From: Synergistaceae bacterium
GTDB lineage: Bacteria > Synergistota > Synergistia > Synergistales > Aminobacteriaceae
Direction: 5' to 3'
Assembly (NCBI GenBank): GCA_017470485.1
Contig: JAFUYQ010000011.1
Coordinates: 1 to 63,863, forward strand
Length of the DNA stretch: 63,863 bases
Shown: in pieces, positions 25,876 to 34,662 of the stretch
Position numbering within the stretch: the first letter of the stretch is position 1
Layout of the letters: each line of letters begins with the position of its first letter
Program-made: the position numbers and the translations under genes
The notes under the pieces: model-generated
The model's input: the letters and a program-made list of their open reading frames with translations, nothing else
Databases searched by the model: none
Told to the model about the DNA's origin: nothing

Positions 25876-27906
25876 TTACCAGACCGCTACCCTCTCTTCA
25901 GGCGCAAGATACATCTTGTCATTGCTGGTTATTCCGTAAGTTTTGTAGAACTCCTCGAACTGCTGAACAACCGCGTTGACCCTGAGATAAGGCAGGGCAT
26001 GAACATCAGTTTTGACCCGTAAATCGTTCAGTTCCTTAGTCTGAATTAACTTCCAGATTCTTGCGTACTCACGGAAGAATTTATCGTAGCTGAAACCCTT
26101 AACGCCTTTAGCGATTCCGAGCATAGCTTTTATTCCGGCCATGTCGGCAATCGTTTCGGTGTGAACAAGTTTTCCGTTGTAATTCTCGCCTGAGGAATCA
26201 ACTCTGAAAGTGCCGAAGTATTTTATGAGTTTATCTGCGCGTTTGGTGAAGTTTTCCATGTCCTCGTCAGTCCACCATGATGAGACGTTGCCTGTTTTGT
26301 CGAACTGCGAGCCTCTTGTGTCGAACGCGTGCGAAATCTCATGGCCTATTACCATTCCGATACCGCCTAATTTTTCCTCGTAGCTCATTTCGGAGTCATA
26401 GAAGTCTCCGCCGATTATGCCTGCGATAATGTTGATTGAGTTCTCCGAAGGCCGGTAGTAAGCGTTGACCACGACAACGTCATTTATCCATAAATCATGG
26501 TCAACCTTCTGATTGAGACGCTCATAAAAATATTTCTGCGTCTTGTATTTCCCAAGTGCCGTCAAAGCCTCGTAAAACCCTGCGTCCTCCGGAAAATCAA
26601 ATTCATCGAAGTCCACCCATTTATCGGGGTATGCTGAGTTCAGGCGCATAGCTTCAAGTTTCTCAACGGCTTTCGCTCTTGTTTCGGCTGAAAGCCACTG
26701 TTCCTCCTCAAGCATTGAACGGTAATATTTCACAGTCTCGCGGATAATGTCCTCGATTTCTCTTTTTGCGCTCTCAGGAACATAACGCTCAACGTAAATT
26801 TTTGACACCGGCACTGAAAGACTCCCGTGAACAAAATTTACCGCAAGTTCAACATCAGGCTTGCTCTCGTTAATTCCGTAGCGTTCGCGCGAAATCCTCT
26901 GGTATTCCCTGTAGGCGGCCTCATCGGTTACAGTGATGTACCCTGACGCTAAACCCACAAGCAAATATGCTTTAATGTCCTCAAGATTTGAGGCGTTATA
27001 TAGCTCATTGAGTGCTTCAAGCCATGAGGGTTCCTCAAGATTCATGAGATCCGAGACAGCATTGTGAGCCGCGATGATGTCGGCAAAAGGAAAGACTTTT
27101 GATTTTTCCCTTAACTCGTCCATCGTGAGGGGGTTATACATTTTCTCGATTGCTGAAGGATCTCTGAGTTCAAGAAGCGTCATCTCATGTTCAGAAATCT
27201 TAGTCTCGAAATTGAACGCCCTTCCGATGAGTTCATCAGCAGCCTCGCCGCTGTAGCCAAGTCTCCGAAGCATGTAACCGGCAATATCATCGTGCATTTT
27301 CTTAGTGCGCCTGCCGTTGGCGGTCATCTTCCTGTATTCGGCGGCATCGCCAAGAGATAATCCGGTCGATGAAAGTTCAAGGTTGTAGGATTCGGAGTCT
27401 TTATTGTCGCGTCCAAGTCCGAAACCGGCAATCATCGTCCCGTGATAGAAGCTGTCCTCAGTCATGAAGTAATCGCTGAGTTCCTTTATTGACTTAATGG
27501 AAGTGATTTTACCGGCCTGTTCTCTTAAATCCGCCAGCCCTTCAGTATTTCTCGCGTCCCAGTTGAGCCATAGACTGTAAAGTTTTCTCACTAAGTCCGC
27601 GTCATGCCCTTCAATGCTGAAATCGGTCATCAGGTTTCTGAGTCTCTCGTCAATAGTGTCCTGTAACTCCGTGAAAGCTCCAGTCCTTGAGTAACCCGGC
27701 TTTAACTTCGCGTTGACCAGCCACAGATTATTAACCGTCCCGTAGAAATCATCATTCAATGAAGGCCGGTAATCCTTCGCGTAGCCTGCAATGTTCGTGT
27801 TAAGCCACGGGGTCATTCCCGAAGCTGCGGCAAAAGAAGATGAAGCGTTCATAGCCATGAGAACGGCAGCAGCGGACAGAGCGGGAAGAAGCCTAGTCAT
27901 ACGCAT
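25876..27906 (-). CDS. M13 (neprilysin-type) metallopeptidase, secreted
   Basis: Zinc endopeptidase of the PepO/neprilysin family. VIGHEISHAFDTRGSQFD carries HExxH, and HTETIADMAGIKAM supplies the third ligand Glu (ExxxD). NAYYRPSENSINIIAGI is the substrate-binding block, and the end SNDKMYLAPEERVAVW resembles the usual C-W finish. The ATG at 27906 (MRMTRLLPALSAAAVLMAM) gives a signal peptide; the second ATG at 27900 is equally possible. The start lies inside the end of the PQQ-propeller gene (14-base overlap), so the pair is coupled. Confidence 0.9.
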   Translation of the reverse strand: MRMTRLLPALSAAAVLMAMNASSSFAAASGMTPWLNTNIAGYAKDYRPSLNDDFYGTVNNLWLVNAKLKPGYSRTGAFTELQDTIDERLRNLMTDFSIEGHDADLVRKLYSLWLNWDARNTEGLADLREQAGKITSIKSIKELSDYFMTEDSFYHGTMIAGFGLGRDNKDSESYNLELSSTGLSLGDAAEYRKMTANGRRTKKMHDDIAGYMLRRLGYSGEAADELIGRAFNFETKISEHEMTLLELRDPSAIEKMYNPLTMDELREKSKVFPFADIIAAHNAVSDLMNLEEPSWLEALNELYNASNLEDIKAYLLVGLASGYITVTDEAAYREYQRISRERYGINESKPDVELAVNFVHGSLSVPVSKIYVERYVPESAKREIEDIIRETVKYYRSMLEEEQWLSAETRAKAVEKLEAMRLNSAYPDKWVDFDEFDFPEDAGFYEALTALGKYKTQKYFYERLNQKVDHDLWINDVVVVNAYYRPSENSINIIAGIIGGDFYDSEMSYEEKLGGIGMVIGHEISHAFDTRGSQFDKTGNVSSWWTDEDMENFTKRADKLIKYFGTFRVDSSGENYNGKLVHTETIADMAGIKAMLGIAKGVKGFSYDKFFREYARIWKLIQTKELNDLRVKTDVHALPYLRVNAVVQQFEEFYKTYGITSNDKMYLAPEERVAVW

Positions 27907-28945
27907 AAACCGCGCCGTTTCCGAAGAAAAGTCTTCCTTCCGAATAAGCAGGATTACCGGTAATTCCCTCTTCACTGCCTACGAAGCCCACCTTTTTTCC
28001 GCTTGAAGCGTCAATAACGAACATAGGCCCTGACTCTGCGCCGACAAAAACTAATCCGTCAGCAGCTACAGGCTTTGAGGAGATACTTCCGCAGTTCGTA
28101 TCGAATCTCCAGAGCATTCTTCCGTCATTCTCGCTGAGGGCGATTACTGTTCCTCTGCCTGTCCCGACGATGATTCTTCCTCCGCTGATTTCGGGCTGAG
28201 TGGTGATAGTGTCTTTTACGTTGACGTGCCAGAGGGGAATAACGTCTTTAATCTGTACTGCGTTCACAGAGCCGTCCCAAGCCGAGAAGTAAACGTTCCC
28301 GTTGTTCACTGAAGGAGTGTTTACTGCACCGCCTGCACCGCCGCCGTTGAGTCTCTTTCCTGACTTTGCGTCGAGCATACTGAAGATACCGTCATATTCG
28401 CCTACAAAGACGATTCCGTTTGCGTATGCCGGTGCTGAACGAACTCCCTGATCCCCAGTCGTGTAAGTCCATGCGTTTTTTCCGTTGCTCTCGTTGAGGG
28501 CATGAACTTTTCTGTCGTCCTTCGAGACATAGATTAACCCTCCGCCGATAACAGCACCGTCGGAAAGTCCGTCATTGACATCGCGGCCTCTTGTATCTTT
28601 TCCGCCGAAGCCGCCCGAAGCCCATAAGTATTCGCCGGTTGAGGCATTGAGGCAGAGAACTGTTCCGTCTCCCTCAGCAAAAAATACTTTTCCGCCCGAT
28701 ACTGAAGGTACGCCGTAGATTGAATTTTCGGCTTTGAACTCCCAGATTAAACGGCCTGTGTTCTTGTTGACCGCGTAGCATCTTCCGGTTTCAGAGCCGA
28801 AGAAAACAGTGTTTCCAGAGACGGCAATACCGCTGCTGACGGTTGCCTCAGGCTGGAACGACCATGCTTGATGACCGCTGAATGCCGAAGCTGACGCGGC
28901 CATGACTAAAACCATAAGTGAAGCAATAAGAAATTTCTGTTTCAT
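27893..28945 (-). CDS. Secreted PQQ-type beta-propeller protein
   Basis: The 350 residues begin with a signal peptide (KFLIASLMVLVMAASASA). About seven blades of the PQQ/outer-membrane-assembly BamB type follow, each with a pattern like VFFGSETGRCYAVNKNTGRL-IWEF, VFVGEYDGIFSMLDAKSGK or VIALSENDGRMLWRFD. These propellers usually bind proteins or cofactors; no catalytic residues are evident. GGGAGG precedes the ATG. It is transcribed together with the M13 peptidase. Confidence 0.85.
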   Translation of the reverse strand: MKQKFLIASLMVLVMAASASAFSGHQAWSFQPEATVSSGIAVSGNTVFFGSETGRCYAVNKNTGRLIWEFKAENSIYGVPSVSGGKVFFAEGDGTVLCLNASTGEYLWASGGFGGKDTRGRDVNDGLSDGAVIGGGLIYVSKDDRKVHALNESNGKNAWTYTTGDQGVRSAPAYANGIVFVGEYDGIFSMLDAKSGKRLNGGGAGGAVNTPSVNNGNVYFSAWDGSVNAVQIKDVIPLWHVNVKDTITTQPEISGGRIIVGTGRGTVIALSENDGRMLWRFDTNCGSISSKPVAADGLVFVGAESGPMFVIDASSGKKVGFVGSEEGITGNPAYSEGRLFFGNGAVYAYD

Positions 28946-29011
28946 GGATTTTTACCTCCCGAAAAGTTATTACTGTTTAATTTCAGAAAACAGTCAGAGG
29001 ATTCTAGCACA

Positions 29012-29075
29012 AAAAAAATTCCCTCTCCTGCGCGATTGCAATAAATATTTATTGCGGAGAGGGCTTAATTTTTTT
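29012..29075. terminator. Strong bidirectional terminator
   Basis: CCCTCTCC at 29021-29028 pairs with GGAGAGGG at 29056-29063, and inside lies a perfect 18-base palindrome GCAATAAATATTTATTGC. An A8 run flanks the left and a T10 run the right. On the minus strand it ends the 63-residue gene and insulates the PQQ gene. Confidence 0.88.
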
Positions 29076-29267
29076 TTAGACGTACTGTTCCACCTGATCA
29101 TGAACGACAACTAGGTTGTTGAAGTCCTCGACCTGCGGACGCTGAACCAGTATAGGCTCGCGGACGTGCATGTACTGGGTTTCGGTACGGCGGATTACTG
29201 CACCTCGTTCGAGCCTTTGCGCGTTACCGGCTGTGTTGGTGATGATGCTGGTCTGAACTACACGCAT
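29076..29267 (-). CDS. Small orphan protein, 63 residues
   Basis: A strong ribosome-binding site (GGGAGGAATG) lies 8 bases before the ATG, and a strong terminator follows the stop, which supports a real monocistronic gene. The product is polar with no membrane segment: RVVQTSIITNTAG, then REPILVQRPQVEDF and VVVHDQVEQYV. I do not recognise it. It lies just downstream of a dead Synerg-CTERM gene on the same strand. Confidence 0.55.
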   Translation of the reverse strand: MRVVQTSIITNTAGNAQRLERGAVIRRTETQYMHVREPILVQRPQVEDFNNLVVVHDQVEQYV

Positions 29268-29314
29268 TATGCCATTCCTCCCTGTTGGTCATGCGTATCG
29301 GAAATATATAGATT

Positions 29315-30475
29315 CTACACTAAGAATCTGTATTTCCGCGAGACCGCAAGCAAAATCACTCCTGCCAATGACCAGAGGCCGAGTCCTGAGTCGCAGTTTC
29401 CGCCGGAACTGGTTACGCCTGCAATGAACGTTGAGGGGGGAGCGAGGAATGAGCCTAAATCGCAGACTCTCGCCGAGCCTCTGGGAGTTCCATGAAGGAG
29501 CGTCATTGTGCTTATGAGTGTGTTAGCGTCAGGGCTGGTAACGTCAACGTTGACCGAAATTCTTCGGCGCAAGAACCTGTCTTTAGACATTGGGATAAGC
29601 CGTTAGTATGCTATACTAAAAAATAATTGGGGCATCAACTATTGGAGGAGAACTAGTAAGACCTGAGGAATCAGGCAAGTTTGAAGATACCAGAATCCCC
29701 CGACTTCAGTCGTAGGGAGTATGTCAAGTAACGTTAATTGACGGTGTCGCGAAGAGTTCTTTGTCCGAAGTGTAATGATAGACTTTTGTCGCGATGTCCG
29801 TTGAGGAAAGGCTCGCGTTCAAATCTCCAGACTCGGCGACAAAATAGAAGCCTCCCACCGAGTCTGGCATGGGCGACTCAATGTCAATGTCAAAGCCCTC
29901 AATGTCCTTGCTTGAGATTGTGCGCGTTGATGTCGGAACAGTCCCGGTCTCGTCAATGCACCATATTGAGGCGTGAGCGTCCTTCGAGTCGGCACTGTCA
30001 TAAGCTACATAGGCGATACGTCCGTCATTAATGAATACGAGTCCGCGCCCCATTTCGAGTGTTGGCTCATCGTCTGATTTTTTGAGAGTGGTATCGAAAC
30101 CTGTTCTTACGTGGCGGAAGACAGCGAGTTCAGCGAGTGTTTCCCTGTCGTAAACGTGAATATCACTGCTTATCGGTGTGTAGTCGCCGCTTGCCGGATT
30201 GATGTTGGTGCGCTTTGAACTCCAGACATAGAGGTAATTATGCGAGTCGGGCCAGAGGCTAAGGAAGGCTGAGGGTTCTTTCTTCGGAATTGAGAGGGAT
30301 TGAGACGCTTACGGACGGATAGTAGAACTAGTAATCGGTAACAAGATGAGTTGTTGACGCGCCGTACTTGAGCGACTTAGTAACATATATGTACTCTCTT
30401 CCGTTTCTGGTGAACGTTCCTGCTCCTAATGAACGCTTGTCGCCCGACTCGATGACTGACGGAATAGGGTGTTAT
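29315..30475 (-). pseudogene. Broken gene for a Synerg-CTERM surface protein
   Basis: On the minus strand, pieces of one extracellular beta-rich protein can be read in order. 30475 to 30331 (VIESGDKRSLGAGTF, then GREYIYVTKSLKYG) ends at a TAG at 30330-30328. After a frame change, 30308 to 29724 reads SLWPDSHNYLYVWSSKRTN, then RGLVFINDGRIAYVAYDSAD. After an inserted element, 29602 to 29315 ends in SSGGNCDSGLGLWSLAGVIL followed by LAVSRKYR. That tail is the Synerg-CTERM pattern: a Gly/Cys core, a hydrophobic stretch and a basic end. One stop, one frameshift, one insertion and a missing N-terminus make it a pseudogene. Confidence 0.75.
29603..29727 (+). mobile_element. Miniature IS200/IS605 remnant with TnpB tail and right-end (omega-RNA-type) hairpin
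   Basis: About 125 bases inserted in the Synerg-CTERM gene. The left end has a perfect hairpin TTAGTAT-GCT-ATACTAA (29603-29619). From 29626 to 29715 the plus strand encodes the last 29 residues of a TnpB-like protein (GASTIGGE ... VRPEESGKFEDTRIPRLQS, stop). The tail overlaps a GAATCCCCCGACTTCAGTCG hairpin, and the element ends GTATGTCAA (29719-29727), as right ends of IS200/IS605 elements do. There is no TnpA and no RuvC domain, so it could move only in trans. A right end of this kind also encodes the 3' part of the guide RNA in active relatives. Confidence 0.7.
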
Positions 30476-30567
30476 AATAATTTTGCTGTGCAGCATTCAA
30501 ATGCGTAAGTCCGGGCAGAAGGGCATACGCATTTTTTATTGCCCTGAAAATTTTTCTGAAGGTGATA

Positions 30568-31977
30568 ATGTTGGACACAAATATTTTTCTTGAGCGTGAG
30601 CCTGTCGGTAAATTAATGCTCCGTTACTCAGTACCTCTCATAGTATCGCTGTTAGTAGCAGCCCTTTACAACATAGTAGACCAGATATTCATTGCGAACG
30701 CCGGCTATCTCGGCTCGAACGGAAACGCCGCCAACAATGTTGTCTTTCCTATGACGGTAATAGCTCTAGCGTTCACGCTTCTCATAGGGGACGGAGTATG
30801 CGCTTTCGTGAGCATGAGTCTGGGCGCGAGGAATCCTGAACAGGCCGGAAATGCTGTGGGCAGTGCGGCCTTGCTGTCGTCAACAGCCGGAGTGGTGATA
30901 GCGTTATTGTACTGGGTGTTCCGCGAGGAGCTTGTAACGTTATTCGGGGGACGGGTTAATGATGAGACATTCAGGCTTGCTGTTGAGTATTTCTCATGGA
31001 TAATTCCGGGAATACCGTTCTATGTTTTCGGGTAGGCGATGAACCCTGTAATCTCTGCTGACGGAAGCCCTGACTATGTAATGTTTTCGACCTTAATGGG
31101 AGCTGGTATCAATATAGTTCTTGACCCTCTGTTTATTTTCGGGTTTCACTGGGGAATGACTGGGGCGGCTGTCGCGACAATAATGGGACAGATTTTCACG
31201 GCGTTCATGTCATTGCGCTACATCTCGCGAAAAATGAAAGCGGTAGAGTTTTCGAGAGTGAATCTTCACTACTGCCCTTCATTGATGAAACGTTATCTGC
31301 CTTTGGGAATGTGCAGTTTTCTTTCACAGATAGCGTTAGTGATAAGCGTAGCGAGCGTGAACATGATGATAAAGAAGTACGGAGCGTCAGATGAAGTGTT
31401 CAGCCGGCCTGAGTACGCTCAAATTCCTATGGCGGTAATCGGAATAGTGATGAAGTTTTTTCAGATAGTGATTTCGGTTGTGGTAGGGTTATCGGCGAGC
31501 TGCACCCCTATAGTGGGCTATAACGTTGGGGCTGAACGTCCAGACAGGGTTAAATCGCTGTTCACGCTTCTTCTTGAGTGCGAAGCTGTAATCGGAGTGA
31601 TAGCGTTCATAGTGGTTGAGTTTTTCCCTGCTGGTATAGCGTCATTGTTCGGAGCGTCAGGGGAGAGCGTTTACTATGCTGATTTCACTGTCAAATGTTT
31701 CAGGACGTATTTATGCCTGATAGTTCTTGCGTGTATAAACAAGGCGGCATTCATATTCATTCAGGCAATGGGGAGGCCGTATATTTCGGCAGGACTGTCA
31801 ATAATCCGCGAGGTAATTTTCGGAGCAGGACTGACAATCATAATGCCGATGTTCATGGGGCTGGACGGTGTTTTGTGGTCAATGCCTGCGAGTGATGCCT
31901 TAACGTTCATAGTATCAGCTGCAGTTATCGTAATGATATACCGTCAGCTCAGTGTTCCTGTGAAGCGTTCAGCATGA
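30568..31977 (+). pseudogene. MATE-family efflux transporter gene with an in-frame amber codon
   Basis: The whole frame reads as a MepA-like MATE transporter of about 470 codons with around twelve membrane segments: LMLRYSVPLIVSLLVAALYN, IVDQIFIANAG, VVFPMTVIALAFTLLIGDG, then GAGINIVLDPLFIFGF. One TAG at 31033-31035 interrupts it between IPFYVFG and AMNPVISADGSP; the family has FGQ here, so a single CAG-to-TAG change explains it. The second half has its own ATG at 31039 but no good ribosome-binding site. The start is the ATG at 30568 after GAAGGTG. It is probably inactivated; readthrough cannot be excluded. Confidence 0.8.
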
Positions 31978-31994
31978 TGAGTCTGTTCTCCGGC

Positions 31995-32021
31995 TTGACA
32001 AAATCGTGAAGATATTATAAT
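31995..32021 (+). promoter_or_regulatory. Candidate promoter of the flavodoxin gene
   Basis: Perfect TTGACA (31995-32000) and perfect TATAAT (32016-32021) are separated by only 15 bases, short of the optimum. They lie 122 bases before the flavodoxin ATG, so the leader would be about 110 bases. I see no recognisable riboswitch in it. Confidence 0.5.
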
Positions 32022-32142
32022 TTTGTAGCGTCAAACAAAATTTATAATCACGCTTAATGACAATGACGCTTAGAAACTCGAATGAACGTTATATTGTTTT
32101 TGAGGGCTAACTGTCATAGAGGTGAAATCGGAGGCAAATAAA

Positions 32143-32562
32143 ATGGCAAAAGTATTAATCGTCTACGTAACAACAACAGGGAACACTGAGAAGATGGCTC
32201 AGGCGATTGAAGAGGGCGCGAAGGGCGCAGGTGCTGACGTAACATGCAAGACGGTCGGCGAAGCGTCAGTGGGTGAACTTTCAGGGTATGACGTTGTAGC
32301 GTTCGGGTCGCCTGCAATGGGTGCGGAAGTCCTCGAAGAAGCCGAAATGGAACCGTTCTTCAGCGATGCAGCAGGGAGTCTTTCCGGGAAGAAAGTAGCG
32401 TTGTTCGGGTCATATGACTGGGGCGACGGCGAGTGGCTCAGAACTTGGGAGGACAGGTGCAAGGAGGCCGGTGCTGATGTAGTCGGGACTGTGAAGGCTC
32501 ATCTTGAACCTGATGATGACGCTGTGGCTGAGTGCAAGGCTTTCGGAGCAAAACTAGCGTAA
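32143..32562 (+). CDS. Short-chain flavodoxin
   Basis: FMN-binding electron carrier of about 139 residues. The phosphate-binding loop is VTTTGNTEKMAQ, and the isoalloxazine loops are GSPAMGAEVLEE and GSYDWGDGEWLRTWEDR, as in clostridial-type short flavodoxins. I chose the ATG at 32143 because GGAGG lies 8 bases upstream; the GTG at 32122 lies before that site. It is a single gene with its own promoter and terminator. Confidence 0.93.
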   Translation: MAKVLIVYVTTTGNTEKMAQAIEEGAKGAGADVTCKTVGEASVGELSGYDVVAFGSPAMGAEVLEEAEMEPFFSDAAGSLSGKKVALFGSYDWGDGEWLRTWEDRCKEAGADVVGTVKAHLEPDDDAVAECKAFGAKLA

Positions 32563-32577
32563 GGCTTTCGGGATTTT

Positions 32578-32614
32578 CAAGGCCTCTCCTATTTTGCTGG
32601 GAGAGGCTTTTTAT
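32578..32614 (+). terminator. Terminator after flavodoxin
   Basis: GCCTCTCC at 32582-32589 pairs with GGAGAGGC at 32600-32607, then TTTTTATT. The minus-strand GNAT gene ends inside the T-tract. Confidence 0.85.
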
Positions 32615-33273
32615 TATGAGTATGATATGGGTCTGTACATGAATATACAAGACTCATCATAATTGTTCTTTAATCTCCTGTGAAGCTGTTTTTCCTGTTT
32701 CTTTTTAAGCCTCATGAAACCGTAAGTCTTGTAATGGTCTATTAAAGTATCACGAGGAAGTGCAAAAATATATAAAATTTTCGCCCCTATTGAACACGAA
32801 ACATCTTCAACTATCGGGAGAATAAAATCACTGAAAAACATCATTCCAAGTCCTTTCATACCCGGGTGTCCAGATAAATATGTGTTGTTTACTGCAAAAT
32901 TAGCAAGCTCAACACCTGGCAGAGTATCAAAAGATGAAGCACTCTCATATTGTCCTGCTGTGCTGAAAAGTCTAAACAGTCTTCTCAAGAATCTTTTTAT
33001 AAAACTACAATCTTCTCCGTCTGAATGTTTTTCTTTTTCATTTACCGACATCAGACCGGCTTTAAGAGAAAAATATCCTGCTATTTCTTTTGAATAATTA
33101 TCACGCACCAGGTACGTCCTCATATTGCCATCATTCTCATCATCAAGAGCGTCTTTCTTGATATAATTCGCAAGCCATCCTCCTCCCTTCTTAACTGTAA
33201 ATCCTGAGATGTCCTTTGAATCGTTTTCACTGATATGCGTACAGGTAAACAACTTATTTTGAAGCAGCAGCAA
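32614..33273 (-). CDS. GNAT-family acetyltransferase, toxin-like
   Basis: The 219-residue protein has a GNAT-like plan: NMRTYLVRDNYSKEIAGYFS as the central strands, GHPGMKGLGMMFFSDFILPI in the acetyl-CoA region, then GAKILYIFALPRDTLIDHYK followed by TYGFMRL, the classical C-terminal GNAT strand-helix (YxxYGF). It starts at TTG 33273 (or TTG 33252, MFTCTHISEND) and overlaps the upstream small gene by 20 bases. That arrangement resembles GNAT toxin-antitoxin pairs, which acetylate charged tRNAs, but housekeeping GNATs can look alike. The local sequence is AT-rich compared with the flavodoxin gene. Confidence 0.65.
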   Translation of the reverse strand: MLLLQNKLFTCTHISENDSKDISGFTVKKGGGWLANYIKKDALDDENDGNMRTYLVRDNYSKEIAGYFSLKAGLMSVNEKEKHSDGEDCSFIKRFLRRLFRLFSTAGQYESASSFDTLPGVELANFAVNNTYLSGHPGMKGLGMMFFSDFILPIVEDVSCSIGAKILYIFALPRDTLIDHYKTYGFMRLKKKQEKQLHRRLKNNYDESCIFMYRPISYS

Positions 33274-33445
33274 AATTTTCGCGCTCCCTTAGTGCAACCA
33301 TTTTTTCCAGTATCTTGTTTGATTCTGCTCTTAGCTTTGCGCGGTCGGGAACAGGAGTTGATAATATCTGCTTGAATATTGCTCTGCCAAGTTCAGGAGG
33401 TAAATTTGTGATGCTAGGTTTTACATATCTTACTGTATCGCTCAT
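33254..33445 (-). CDS. Small partner protein upstream of the GNAT gene (antitoxin candidate)
   Basis: The 63-residue polar protein (TVRYVKPSITNLPPELGRAI, then RAESNKILEKMVALRERENF) has a helical, charged second half. GGGGTG precedes the ATG. It overlaps the GNAT gene downstream by 20 bases, so the two are translationally coupled. No ribbon-helix-helix or HTH signature is evident, so the antitoxin call rests on position and size alone. Confidence 0.5.
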   Translation of the reverse strand: MSDTVRYVKPSITNLPPELGRAIFKQILSTPVPDRAKLRAESNKILEKMVALRERENFAAASK

Positions 33446-33533
33446 TTTTCACACCCCTGTTTTCATCATAGATTTTTGACGTATTATAGCAAACACGCTA
33501 CATACTGGTAAAATCATTTCTGACCTTTAATTT

Positions 33534-34061
33534 TCATTCGTAGTCCTTGAAAGCTGAAGGGTCTAATGATTTTATCTCAACGACCTCGCGGACATTCACG
33601 CAGAAATTATGCACTATCATCAAGCGCGCAAGTATCGGCCCGTCTATCAGTATGATGTGTTTTTCCTTCGCGTAATCCTGAGCAGGCTTCGAGAAACTGG
33701 CATTTGTTACGAGAAGTCCGCGCCCTGCTTTTCTTTCGACAGCGTCCCCGAAACTCTGCATGTTCCAGCTTGTTATAATGCTACCTTTTTCTAGCTTTCT
33801 AGTCTGAATGTATATTGGATTATAGCCCGGGCGGTCTTCAATTATTATTCCCTGAATCGCACCGGCACTTATACGGCGTTTTGCGTTCCTGAAAACTTCA
33901 TAGCCCATTCGTATAAGAAGATCCGTAATAAGCTGCTCAAAACCAGAGGGAGATAAATTATTCACCCTCGCAAGAATCTGAGACACTAAGTTTTCGTAGT
34001 CCGATGCCTCGTCATTATTCACATTGAAATTTAATCCTGACTGCCCGTTCATTTTTTTCAC
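33534..34061 (-). CDS. Mrr-like restriction endonuclease fold protein, probably catalytically dead
   Basis: The 175 residues match the Mrr catalytic domain: GFEQLITDLLIRMGYEVFRN, then QGIIIEDRPGYNPIYIQTRK, SFGDAVERKAGRGLLVTNAS and FSKPAQDYAKE. Active Mrr proteins have G-D-x-G-x-D-G and Q-A-K at the active site. Here these read ISAGAIQG and QTRK, so the catalytic Asp and Lys are Gln and Arg. It may bind modified DNA without cutting, or be decaying. It has no methylase neighbour and lies next to the GNAT pair, in an accessory patch. Confidence 0.7.
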   Translation of the reverse strand: MKKMNGQSGLNFNVNNDEASDYENLVSQILARVNNLSPSGFEQLITDLLIRMGYEVFRNAKRRISAGAIQGIIIEDRPGYNPIYIQTRKLEKGSIITSWNMQSFGDAVERKAGRGLLVTNASFSKPAQDYAKEKHIILIDGPILARLMIVHNFCVNVREVVEIKSLDPSAFKDYE

Positions 34062-34085
34062 GCCGATAAAAATTTTCTGCTTAAA

Positions 34086-34622
34086 TTATAAATTATTCTC
34101 TTTCGTTTTGTAGCAGATGTTAATCCCTGAATAACATTCCCAGACTTCACCCGATATTTCCGCAATCTTAACCGTCAATTCCGCAAGGCACTTCACGTAT
34201 CCCTCCGTCAGTTCGTCAAATCCGCCTCCGTCCGAAAATATATCGTCCGTAACTATCACTACATTTCCGGCTCTCAATAATAATTTTCCCAAGTCCAACA
34301 AAATTTTACTGACAACAGAATCCGAAGCATTAACTCCCTCATCAGTGAACATTTCGTTAGCCGCCCAGACCGTAAGACTCTCAATCATTATGTCTGAACC
34401 AAAAGGAATTTCAGCGTTCCCCAAATCCTGAGTCCTCTCTAACGTTAAGAAGCCTTTTCCTTTCCGCATGGCCTGATGAATTTTTACGCGCTCCCTCATT
34501 TCATCATCATATATTTTTGAGACGGCCATGTAAATTTTCGGATACCCCGACAGCTCCGAAAGTCTCGACTCCGCATAACTGCTCTTACCGCTCCTAGCCC
34601 CTCCGGCAATCAATATCAACAT
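34086..34622 (-). CDS. cobU: Adenosylcobinamide kinase / guanylyltransferase
   Basis: CobU phosphorylates adenosylcobinamide and adds GMP in the late steps of B12 assembly or salvage. The 178 residues have the P-loop LIAGGARSGKSSYAESRL, IYMAVSKIYDDEMRERVKIH with the guanylylated-His region, and VVIVTDDIFSDGGGFD in place of the usual NEVG block. No other cobalamin genes lie in the window. It diverges from the metal transporter, and the B12-dependent MetH activation domain at 37458-38054 is the only visible link to B12 use. Confidence 0.85.
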   Translation of the reverse strand: MLILIAGGARSGKSSYAESRLSELSGYPKIYMAVSKIYDDEMRERVKIHQAMRKGKGFLTLERTQDLGNAEIPFGSDIMIESLTVWAANEMFTDEGVNASDSVVSKILLDLGKLLLRAGNVVIVTDDIFSDGGGFDELTEGYVKCLAELTVKIAEISGEVWECYSGINICYKTKENNL

Positions 34623-34662
34623 GTCTGTTATAATAACTTAAAATTTTTCTTCAGGACATAAC

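Noticed and set aside
29738..30031. Plus-strand open frame in the Synerg-CTERM pseudogene
   Set aside because: The minus strand gives the coherent protein; the plus frame has an unnatural Arg/Cys/Ser composition.
30568..31977. General recoding of TAG as an amino acid
   Set aside because: TAG ends several intact genes in the window at the expected place.
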